Positions 35,481 to 46,807 of a stretch of DNA of 64,000 nt are shown piece after piece. A program made the position numbers and the translations under genes. Numbering within the stretch: position 1 is the first letter of the stretch; each line of letters opens with the position of its first letter. The notes beneath the pieces were generated by a model. That model was not told the DNA's origin, made no database searches, and was given only the letters and a program-made list of their open reading frames with translations. Origin of the DNA: Theocolax elegans (taxonomy: Eukaryota; Arthropoda; Insecta; Hymenoptera; Cerocephalidae); contig CM047431.1 in assembly GCA_026168455.1 (NCBI GenBank), forward strand, positions 40,269,986 to 40,333,985, written 5' to 3'.

Positions 35481-38400
35481 AAAATAAAAATTTCGCCTTC
35501 TTAGACGTTTTCTGCGTGTATTTACGTGTAAATATGCATTTGAATTCAATCCACCCGGCAAGAAGAGCAAAATCTAAAAAATGAAAAATTTCGACTTCTT
35601 AGACCTGTTATGCGTGTATTAGCGTGTAAATGCATTTGAATTCAATCCACCCGGCTATGGAACGAAATCTTAAAAAAATAAAAATTTCGACTTCTTAGAC
35701 GGTTTATGCGTGTATATACGTGTAAATATGCATTTGAATTCAATCCACCCGGCTATGGAACGAAATCTTAAAAAAATAAAAATTTCGACCACTTAGACGG
35801 TTTATGCGTGTATTTACGTGTAATATGCATTTGATTCAATCCACCCGGCAAGAAGGAAAATCTAAAAAAATGAAAAATTTCGACTTCTTAGACGGTTTAT
35901 GCGTGTTACGTGTAAATATGCATTTGAATTCAATCCACCCGGCATGGAACGAAATCTTAAAAAAATAAAAATTTCGACTTCTTAGACGGCTTATGCGTGT
36001 ATTTACGTGTAAATATGCATTTGAATTCAATCCACCCGGCAAGAAGGAAAATCTAAAAAAATAAAAATTTCGACTTCTTAACAGTTTATGCGTGTATTTA
36101 CGTGTAAATATGCATTTGAATTCAATCCACCCGGCTATGGAACGAAATCTTAAAAAAATAAAAATTTCGACTTCTTAGACGGTTTATGCGTGTTACGTGT
36201 AAATATGCATTTGAATTCAATCCACCCGGCAGAAGGAAAATCTAAAAAAATAAAAATTTCGACTTTTTAGTCGGTTTATGCGTGTATTTACGTAAATATG
36301 CATTTGAATTCAATCCACCCGGCAAGAAGGAAAATCTAAAAAAATAAAAATTTCGACTTCTTAACGGTTTATGCGTGTATTTACGTGTAAATATGCATTT
36401 GAATTCAATCCACCCGGCATGGAACGAAATCTTAAAAAAATAAAAATTTCGACTTCTTAGACGGTTATGCGTGTATTTACGTGTAAATATGCATTTGAAT
36501 TCAATCCACCCGGCTATGAACGAAATCTTAAAAAAATAAAAATTTCGACTTCTTAGACGTTTATGCGTGTATTTACGTGTAAATATGCATTTGAATTCAA
36601 TCCACCCGGCATGGAACGAAATCTTAAAAAAATAAAAATTTCGACTTCTTAGCGGTTTATGCGTGTATTTACGTGTAAATATGCATTTGAATTCAATCCA
36701 CCCGGCTATGGAACGAAATCTTAAAAAAATAAAAATTTCGACTTCTTAGACGGTTTATGCGTGTATTTACGTGTAAATATGCATTTGAATTCAATCCACC
36801 CGGCATGGAACGAAATCTAAAAAAATAAAAATTTCGACTTCTTAGACGGTTTATGAGTGTATTTACGTGTAAATATGCATTTGAATTCAATCCACCCGGC
36901 ATGGAACGAAATCTAAAAAAATAAAAATTCGACTTCTTAGACGGTTATGCGTGTATTTACGTGTAAATATGCATTTGAATTCAATCCACCCGGCATGGAA
37001 CGAAATCTAAAAAAATAAAAATTTCGACTTCTTAACGGTTTATGCGTGTATTTACGTGTAAATATGCATTTGAATTCAATCCACCCGGCTATGGAACGAA
37101 ATCTTAAAAAAATAAAAATTTCGACTTCTTAACAGTTTATGCGTGTTACGTGTAAATATGCATTTGAATTCAATCCACCCGGCATGGAACGAAATCTTAA
37201 AAAAATAAAAATTTCGACTTCTTAGACGGTTTATGCGTGTTACGTGTAAATATGCATTTGAATTCAATCCACCCGGCATGGAACGAAATCTTAAAAAAAT
37301 AAAAATTTCGACTTCTTAGACGGTTATGCGTGTATTTACGTGTAAATATGCATTTGAATTCAATCCACCCGGCAAGAAGGAAAATCTAAAAAAATAAAAA
37401 TTTCGACTTCTTAACGGTTTATGCGTGTATTTACGTGTAAATATGCATTTGAATTCAATCCACCCGGCATGGAACGAAATCTTAAAAAAATAAAAATTTC
37501 GATTCTTAGACGGTTATGCGTGTATTTACGTGTAAATATGCATTTGAATTTAATCCACCCGGCAAGAAGGAAAATCTAAAAAAATGAAAAATTTCGACTT
37601 CTTAACAGTTTATGCGTGTATTTACGTGTAAATATGCATTTGAATTCAATCCACCCGGCTATGGAACGTAATCTTAAAAAAATAAAAATTTCGAATTCTT
37701 AGACGGCTTATGCGTGTATTTACGTGTAAATATGCATTTGAATTAATCCACCCGGCAAGAAGGAAAATCTAAAAAAATAAAAATTCGACTTCTTAAACGT
37801 TTATGCGTGTATTTACGTGTAAATATGCATTTGAATTCAATCCACCCGGCATGGAACGAAATCTAAAAAAAAAAAATTTCGACTTCTTAAACGTTTATGC
37901 GTGTATTTGCGTGTAAATGTGCATTTGAATTCAATCCAACCCGGCTATGGAACGAAATCTTAAAAAAATAAAAATTTCGACTTCTTAGACGGTTTATGAG
38001 TGTATTACGTGTAAATATGCATTTGAATTCAATCCACCCGGCATGGAACGAAATCTAAAAAAATAAAAATTTCGACTTCTTAGACGGTTTATGAGTGTAT
38101 TTACGTGTAACTATGCATTTGATTCAATCCACCCGGCAGAAGGAAAATCTAAAAAAATGAAAAATTTCGACTTCTTAGACGGTTTATGAGTGTATTTACG
38201 TGTAAATATGCATTTGAATTCAATCCACCCGGCCATGGAACGAAATCTTAAAAAAATAAAAATTTCGACTTCTTAGACGGCTTATGCGTGTATTTACGTG
38301 TAAATATGCATTTGAATTCAATCCACCCGGCAAGAAGGAAAATCTAAAAAAATAAAAATTTCGACTTCTTAAACAGTTTATGCGTGTATTTACGTGTAAA

Positions 38401-40335
38401 TATGCATTTGAATTCAATCCACCCGGCTATGGAACGAAATCTTGAAAAAATAAAAATTTCGACTTCTTAGACGGTTTATGCGTGCTTACGTGTAAATATG
38501 CATTTCAATTCAATCCACCCGGCAAGGGTGAAAAATCTAAAAAAATGAAAAATTTCGACTTTTAGTCGGTTTATGCGTGTATTTACGTATAAATATGCAT
38601 TTGAATTCAATCCACCCGGCAAGAAGGAAAATCTAAAAAAATAAAAATTTCGACTTCTTAAACAGTTTATGCGTGTATTTACGTGTAAATATGCATTTGA
38701 ATTCAATCCACCCGGCCATGGAACGAAATCTTAAAAAAATAAAAATTTCGAATTCTTAGACGGCTTATGCGTGTATTTACGTGTAAATATGCATTTGAAT
38801 TTAATCCACCCGGCAAGAAGGAAAATCTAAAAAGATGAAAAATTTCGACTTCTTAAACAGTTTATGCGTGTATTTACGTGTAAATATGCATTTGAATTTA
38901 ATCCACCCGGCTATGGAACGAAATCTTAAAAAAATAAAAATTTCGACTTCTTAGTCGGCTTATGCGTGTATTTACGTGTAAATATGCATTTGAATTCAAT
39001 CCACCCGGCTATGGAACGAAATCTTAAAAAAATAAAAATTTCGACTACTTAGACGGTTTATGAGTGTATTTACGTGTAAATATGCATTTGAATTCAATCC
39101 ACCGGGCAAGAAGGAAAATCTAAAAAAATGAAAAATTTCGACTTCTTAGACGGTTTATGAGTGTATTTACGTGTAAATATGCATTTGAATTCAATCCACC
39201 CGGCCATGGAACGAAATCTTAAAAAAATAAAAATTTCGACTTCTTAGACGGCTTATGCGTGTATTTACGTGTAAATATGCATTTGAATTCAATCCACCCG
39301 GCAAGAAGGAAAATCTAAAAAAATAAAAATTTCGACTTCTTAACAGTTTATGCGTGTATTTGCGTGTAAATGTGCATTTGAATTCAATCCACCCGGCTAT
39401 GGAACGAAATCTTAAAAAAATAAAAATTTCGACTTCTTAGACGGTTTATGCGTGTATTTACGTGTAATATGCATTTGAATTCAATCCACCCGGCTATGGA
39501 ACGAAATCTTAAAAAAATAAAAATTTCGACTTCTTAGACGGCTTATGCGTGTATTTACGTGTAAATATGCATTTGAATTTAATTCACCCGGCCATGGAAC
39601 GAAATCTTAAAAAAATAAAAATTTCGACTTCTTAGACGGTTATGAGTGTATTTACGTGTAAATATGCATTGAATTCAATCCACCCGGCCATGGAACGAAA
39701 TCTAAAAAAATAAAAATTTCGACTTCTTAAACGTTTATGCGTGTATTTACGTGTAAATATGCATTTGAATTCATCCACCCGGCTATGGAACGAAATCTTG
39801 AAAAAATAAAAATTTCGACTTCTTAAACGTTTATGCGTGTATTTACGTGTAAATATGCATTTCAATTCAATCCACCCGGCAAGGGAAAATCTAAAAAAAA
39901 AAAATTTCGACTTTTAGTCGGTTTATGCGTGTATTTACGTATAAATATGCATTTGAATTCAATCCACCCGGCATGGAACGAAATCTTAAAAAAAAAAAAT
40001 TTCGACTTTTAGTCGGTTTATGCGTGTATTACGTGTAAATATGCATTTGAATTCAATCCACCCGGCAAGAAGAAATCTAAAAAAATAAAAATTTCGACTT
40101 CTTAACGTTTATGCGTGTATTTACGTGTAAATATGCATTTGAATTCAATCCACCCGGCATGGAACGAAATCTAAAAAAATAAAAATTTCGACTTCTTAGA
40201 CGGCTTATGCGTGTATTTACGTGTAAATATGCATTTGAATTTAATCCACCCGGCTATGGAACGAAATCTTAAAAAAATAAAAATTTCGACTTCTTAAACG
40301 TTTATGCGTGTATTTACGTGTAAATGCATTTGAAT

Positions 40336-40548
40336 TCAATCCACCCGGCTATGGAACGAAATCTTAAAAAAATAAAAATTTCGACTTCTTAGTCGGCTTA
40401 TGCGTGTATTTACGTGTAAATATGCATTTGAATTCAATCCAACCCGGCTATGGAACGAAATCTTAAAAAAATAAAAATTTCGACTACTTAGACGGTTTAT
40501 GAGTGTATTTACGTGTAAATATGCATTTGAATTCAATCCACCGGGCAA
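40336..40548. repeat. Satellite segment repeated at 43073-43285 and 44246-44458
   Basis: The 213-base segment translates to the same 70 codons here and at 43073-43285, 2737 bp away, and almost the same at 44246-44458. The translation is used only as a marker of near identity; it is not a gene. It shows recent multi-kilobase amplification inside the array. Confidence 0.7.
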
Positions 40549-43500
40549 GAAGGAAAATCTAAAAAAATGAAAAATTTCGACTTCTTAGACGGTTTATGAG
40601 TGTATTTACGTGTAAATATGCATTTGAATTCAATCCACCCGGCCATGGAACGAAATTTTAAAAAAATAAAAATTTCGACTTCTTAGCCGGCTTATGCGTG
40701 TATATACGTGTAAATATGCATTTGAATTCCATCCAACCCGGCTATGGAACGAAATCTTGAAAAATAAAATTTCGATTCCTAGACGGTTTATGCGTGCTTA
40801 CGTGTAAATATGCATTGGAATTCAATCCACCCCGGCAAGGGAGAAATTCTAAAAAAACGAAAAATTACGCCTTCTTAGACGGATTATGCGTGTATTAACG
40901 TGTAAATACGTATTTGATTTCAATCCACCCGAGAATGGAACGAAATCTAAAAAAAAGGAAAAACTTCCACTTCATAGACGGTTTATGCGTGTATTTACAT
41001 GTAAGTAAATATGCATTTGATTCAATTCACCCGGCAAAGGAACGCATTCTCAAAAAATGAAAATTTCGATTTTCACAGGACGGTTCATGCGTGTATTTTA
41101 CGGTAAATATGCATTTGATTCAATCCACCCGGCTATGGAACGAAATCTTACAAAAAAATAAAAATTTCGACTTCTTAGCCGGCTTATGCGTGTATTTGCG
41201 TGGAAATATGCATTTGCATTCAATCCACCCGGCTATGGAACGAAATCTTAAAAAAATAAAAATTTCGACTTCTTAGCCGGCTTATGCGTGTATTTACGTG
41301 TAAATATTCATTTGAATTCAATCCGCCCGGCTATGGAACGTAATCTGAAAAAAATAAAAATTTCGACTTCTTAGCCGGCTTATGCGTATATTTACGTGTA
41401 AATGTGCATTTGAATTCAATCCACCAGGCTATGGAACGAAATCTTAAAAAAATAAAAATTTCGACTTCTTTGACGGTTTATGCGTGTATTTACGTGTAAA
41501 TATGCATTTGAATTCAATCCACCCGGCCATGGAACGAAATCTTAAAAAAATAAAAATTTCGACTTCTTAGACGGCTTATGCGTGTATTTACGTGTAAATA
41601 TGCATTTGAATTCAATCCACCCGGCAAGAAGGAAAATCTAAAAAAATAAAAAATTTCGACTTCTTAAACAGTTTATGCGTGTATTTACGTGTAAATATGC
41701 ATTTGAATTCAATCCACCCGGCTTTGGAACGAAATCTTGAAAAAAGAAAAATTTCGACTTCTTAGACGGTTTATGCGTGCTTACGTGTAAATATGCATTT
41801 CAATTCAATCCACCTGGCAAGGGTGAAAAATCTAAAAAAATGAAAAATTTCGACTTTTTAGTCGGTTTATGCGTGTATTTACGTGTAAATATGCATTTGA
41901 ATTCAATCCACCCGGCTATGGAACGAAATCTTAAAAAAATAAAAATTTCGAATTCTTAGACGGCTTATGCGTGTATTTACGTGTAAATCTGCATTTGAAT
42001 TCAATCCACCCGGCAAGAAGGAAAATCTAAAAAAATAAAAAATTTCGACTTCTTAAACAGTTTATGCGTGTATTTGCGTGTAAATGTGCATTTGAATTCA
42101 ATCCACCCGGCTATGGAACGAAATCTTAAAAAAATAAAAATTTCGACTTCTTAGACGGTTTATGCGTGTATATACGTGTAAATATGCATTTGAATTCAAT
42201 CCAACCCGGCTATGGAACGAAATCTTAAAAAAATAAAAATTTCGACCACTTAGACGGTTTATGAGTGTATTTACGTGTAACTATGCATTTGATTTCAATC
42301 CACCCGGCAAGAAGGAAAATCTAAAAAAATGAAAAATTTCGACTTCTTAGACGGTTTATGAGTGTATTTACGTGTAAATATGCATTTGAATTCAATCCAC
42401 CCGGCCATGGAACGAAATCTTAAAAAAATAAAAATTTCGACTTCTTAGACGGCTTATGCGTGTATTTACGTGTAAATATGCATTTGAATTCAATCCACCC
42501 GGCAAGAAGGAAAATCTAAAAAAATAAAAAATTTCGACTTCTTAAACAGTTTATGCGTGTATTTACGTGTAAATATGCATTTGAATTCAATCCACCCGGC
42601 TATGGAACGAAATCTTGAAAAAATAAAAATTTCGACTTCTTAGACGGTTTATGCGTGCTTACGTGTAAATATGCATTTCAATTCAATCCACCCGGCAAGG
42701 GTGAAAAATCTAAAAAAATGAAAAATTTCGACTTTTTAGTCGGTTTATGCGTGTATTTACGTATAAATATGCATTTGAATTCAATCCACCCGGCAAGAAG
42801 GAAAATCTAAAAAAATAAAAAATTTCGACTTCTTAAACAGTTTATGCGTGTATTTACGTGTAAATATGCATTTGAATTCAATCCACCCGGCCATGGAACG
42901 AAATCTTAAAAAAATAAAAATTTCGAATTCTTAGACGGCTTATGCGTGTATTTACGTGTAAATATGCATTTGAATTTAATCCACCCGGCAAGAAGGAAAA
43001 TCTAAAAAGATGAAAAATTTCGACTTCTTAAACAGTTTATGCGTGTATTTACGTGTAAATATGCATTTGAATTTAATCCACCCGGCTATGGAACGAAATC
43101 TTAAAAAAATAAAAATTTCGACTTCTTAGTCGGCTTATGCGTGTATTTACGTGTAAATATGCATTTGAATTCAATCCAACCCGGCTATGGAACGAAATCT
43201 TAAAAAAATAAAAATTTCGACTACTTAGACGGTTTATGAGTGTATTTACGTGTAAATATGCATTTGAATTCAATCCACCGGGCAAGAAGGAAAATCTAAA
43301 AAAATGAAAAATTTCGACTTCTTAGACGGTTTATGAGTGTATTTACGTGTAAATATGCATTTGAATTCAATCCACCCGGCCATGGAACGAAATCTTAAAA
43401 AAATAAAAATTTCGACTTCTTAGACGGCTTATGCGTGTATTTACGTGTAAATATGCATTTGAATTCAATCCACCCGGCAAGAAGGAAAATCTAAAAAAAT

Positions 43501-45674
43501 AAAAAATTTCGACTTCTTAAACAGTTTATGCGTGTATTTGCGTGTAAATGTGCATTTGAATTCAATCCACCCGGCTATGGAACGAAATCTTAAAAAAATA
43601 AAAATTTCGACTTCTTAGACGGTTTATGCGTGTATTTACGTATAAATATGCATTTGAATTCAATCCACCCGGCTATGGAACGAAATCTTAAAAAAATAAA
43701 AATTTCGACTTCTTAGACGGCTTATGCGTGTATTTACGTGTAAATATGCATTTGAATTTAATTCACCCGGCCATGGAACGAAATCTTAAAAAAATAAAAA
43801 TTTCGACTTCTTAGACGGTTGATGAGTGTATTTACGTGTAAATATGCATTTGAATTCAATCCACCCGGCAAGAAGGAAAATCTAAAAAAATGAAAAATTT
43901 CGACTTCTTAAACAGTTTATGCGTGTATTTACGTGTAAATATTCATTTGAATTCCATCCGCCCGGCTATGGAACGTAATCTTAAAAAAATAAAAATTTCG
44001 ACTTCTTAGCCGGCTTATGCGTGTATTTACGTGTAAATGTGCATTTGAATTCAATCCACCAGGCTATGGAACGAAATCTTAAAAAAATAAAAATTTCGAC
44101 TTCTTAGACGGTTTATGCGTGTATTTACGTGTAAATATGCATTTGAATTTAATCCACCTGGCAAGAAGGAAAATCTAAAAAGATGAAAAATTTCGACTTC
44201 TTAAACAGTTTATGCGTGTATTTACGTGTAAATATGCATTTGAATTTAATCCACCCGGCTATGGAACGAAATCTTAAAAAAATAAATATTTCGACTTCTT
44301 AGCCGGCTTATGCGTGTATATACGTGTAAATATGCATTTGAATTCAATCCAACCCGGCTATGGAACGAAATCTTAAAAAAATAAAAATTTCGACTACTTA
44401 GACGGTTTATGAGTGTATTTACGTGTAAATATGCATTTGAATTCAATCCACCGGGCAAGAAGGAAAATCTAAAAAAATGAAAAATTTCGACTTCTTAGAC
44501 GGTTTATGAGTGTATTTACGTGTAAATATGCATTTGAATTCAATCCACCCGGCCATGGAACGAAATCTTAAAAAAATAAAAATTTCGACTTCTTAGACGG
44601 CTTATGCGTGTATTTACGTGTAAATATGCATTTGAATTCAATCCACCCGGCAAGAAGGAAAATCTAAAAAAATAAAAAATTTCGACTTCTTAAACAGTTT
44701 ATGCGTGTATTTGCGTGTAAATGTGCATTTGAATTCAATCCACCCGGCTATGGAACGAAATCTTAAAAAAATAAAAATTTCGACTTCTTAGACGGTTTAT
44801 GCGTGTATTTACGTGTAAATATGCATTTCAATTCAATCCACCCGGCAAGGGTGAAAAATCTAAAAAAATGAAAAATTTCGACTTTTTAGTCGGTTTATGC
44901 GTGTATTTACGTGTAAATATGCATTTGAATTCAATCCACCCGGCTATGGAACGAAATCTTAAAAAAATAAAAATTTCGACTTCTTAGACGGCTTATGCGT
45001 GTATTTACGTGTAAATATGCATTTGAATTCAATTCACCCGGCCATGGAACGAAATCTTAAAAAAATAAAAATTTCGACTTCTTAGACGGCTTATGCGTGT
45101 ATTTACGTGTAAATATGCATTTGAATTCAATCCACCCGGCAAGGGAGCAAAATCTAAAAACATGAAAAATTTCGACTTCTTAGACGGTTTATGCGTGTTT
45201 TTACGTGTAAATATGCATTTGAATTTAATCCACCCGGCTATGGAACGAAATCTTAAAAAAATAAAAATTTCGACTTCTTAGACGGTTTATGCGTGCTTAC
45301 GTGTAAATATGCATTTGAATTCAATCCACCCGGCAAGGGTTAAAAATCTAAAAAAATGAAAAATTTCGACTTTTTAGACGGTTTATGCGTGTATTTACGT
45401 GTAAGTATGCATTTGAATTCAATCCACCCGGCTATGGAACGAAATCTTAAAAAAATAAAAATTTCGACTTCTTAGACGGTTTATGCGTGCTTACGTGTAA
45501 ATATGCATTTGAATTCAATCCAACCCGGCTATGGAATGTTACGAGTGGTAACATATTGATTATTATATTAATAGATAATTAGTTTTATAAATGCGCAAAA
45601 TATAAAGTAGAATAAAAAAGCATTCTGAAGTTAAGACACGAAGCGTAATATGATATGTTACATCCGCTTACGGC

Positions 45675-45706
45675 AGTTCTCGAGCGTTCTCGCGAAGAAG
45701 CGCTGA
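45675..45706 (+). promoter_or_regulatory. Imperfect heat-shock-element-like site and hairpin in LTR 2
   Basis: TTC, GAG, TTC and GCG triplets lie at 5-base steps from 45677, close to but not matching the alternating TTC/GAA rule. A CGCTGA-CTC-TCAGCG hairpin follows at once. A stress-response role is speculation. Confidence 0.25.
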
Positions 45707-45836
45707 CTCTCAGCGTCAGCACCCGCGAAAAATCATATCTACACATTGACAAAATTCACATAGATACTAGGTGCAACACGTGGAAATTAAGCTCCCACCA
45801 ATAATTATCGAAAGAGGGGATGTCACACAACGAGGC

Positions 45837-45842
45837 TATAAG
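45837..45842 (+). promoter_or_regulatory. TATA-like core promoter of element 2
   Basis: TATAAG in the context GGCTATAAGAAGGGG, 300 bases into the LTR and about 330 bases before the AATAAA, a normal U3-R layout. Confidence 0.55.
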
Positions 45843-46044
45843 AAGGGGTGATTCGCCCACGGAGGACCTCTCTTGGCGCTCTTACTCTCTTAGCACTCTT
45901 ACCCCTCTCGCCAGGCTCAATCAGACAACCAACGAAGGAACCATTCCTCCCTAGTTTTGGGACAGAGTCCCACTCCCGTTAACACGAAGACTCCAGCGTG
46001 ACCGGCGATCCACTACAATCATCATCCAACCATTCAATCATCTT

Positions 46045-46110
46045 CAACCGCTAATCAGCCAATCAGCCAACCAACTAGCCAATACGCCAATCAACCCATT
46101 GAGAATCGAC
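46045..46110 (+). repeat. Short CCAA-rich repeat in LTR 2
   Basis: Degenerate units of 8-11 bases (AATCAGCCA, ACTAGCCA, ATACGCCA, ATCAACCC) repeat in a row. If transcribed, it lies in the R or U5 part. Confidence 0.55.
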
Positions 46111-46166
46111 CGGACTCGTCGTTGCACCTAGTAACTTAGCATCTCTCTTTCGTACCTAGAGTATCG

Positions 46167-46172
46167 AATAAA
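46167..46172 (+). terminator. Poly(A) signal AATAAA in LTR 2
   Basis: AATAAA in the context GAATAAATCCAG, downstream of the TATA-like site, as expected for the R region. Confidence 0.6.
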
Positions 46173-46308
46173 TCCAGTATTCAAATTACATCTGAGTCCT
46201 ACCGTTCATTCATCCCAATCCTCCTTCGCCTAAACTCACTAGGTTTCGTCCGAGTGAGCCAACGGTTACCCACTAGAATCCGGAAATACTGACCCTTCAC
46301 TCGTAACA

Positions 46309-46807
46309 TATAATAATAATATTATATAAAAAGTGGTGCTAGGTGTGGGGTACCGTTTGAAGGAAGGAAGGATGTATCCGACAACATTAGCTACCATCGC
46401 TGGATTATTATGGTAAGTAAAGTTTTACTTGTCTGATTATTTCTGTCCTTCGAGGGGATTCGCGTCCGCTGGAAGCCTTCCGTGATTTTGTAATATAAAT
46501 ACCTGGTTTCTCTTTAGTTACTTAATACTGACTGCTAAGAGCACAAGACATTTTTTTTTGCTCACAAAATTATATTTATCGAGATTTAAAACTCGCTTTT
46601 ATTGCTAAACCTGTTAAATCATAATAATTGAGTTTACGTTTTTTATTTAATTCCAACTATTTTATAATATACGGATTCCAACTATTACTGCATGATACTT
46701 TGCTTTATTTATAAAAAAAAAATATATATACACGTATAAGTACCCAAAGCTAGCAAACGCGTAAATAGTTCCGCTATATCGAATTTGTAAAGGTAAGATA
46801 TTATAAA
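46309..46807 (+). other. 5' leader of element 2
   Basis: 499 AT-rich bases between the LTR and the gag ATG. A candidate primer-binding site lies at 46334-46351. No upstream coding region is evident. Confidence 0.7.
46334..46351 (+). other. Candidate primer-binding site of element 2
   Basis: TGGTGCTAGGTGTGGGGT starts with TGG and shares GTGGGG at the same offset with element 1 and with tRNA-Lys-type sites. It begins 25 bases after the LTR, more than usual, and no exact tRNA match is recognised. Confidence 0.4.

Larger units (their letters stand above)
20220..45536. repeat. Satellite array, block 2 (monomer about 96-98 bp)
   Basis: About 25 kb, near 260 monomers by length, of the same satellite as block 1, in the same orientation and phase. 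Several monomer subtypes alternate: ATGGAACGAAAT, AAGGGAGCAAAAT, AAGAAGGAAAAT with TAAACAG, GTATGAACGATAT with a TGCGACTTATTAGCC segment, and AAAGGAGCGTATT with TTTCAACTTC. Subtypes recur in fixed order in several higher-order repeats. The array ends abruptly at the 5' LTR of element 2. No gene or spacer is embedded. Confidence 0.97.
45537..46308 (+). repeat. 5' LTR of element 2
   Basis: 772 bp from TGTTACGAGT to ACTCGTAACA, a perfect 10-bp terminal inverted repeat with TG...CA ends. Inside are a TATAAG core-promoter-like site at 45837, an AATAAA at 46167-46172 and a cluster of CCAA motifs near 46045-46110. The LTR is defined by its ends and internal signals because the partner LTR is absent. 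Confidence 0.85.

Noticed and set aside
20220..45536. Direct repeats resembling a CRISPR array
   Set aside because: Monomers are contiguous with no unique spacers, and the context is eukaryotic.
1..45536. True CENP-B boxes
   Set aside because: Spacing between TTCG and CGGG is 8-9, not 7, in the copies inspected; reported only as a half-motif observation.
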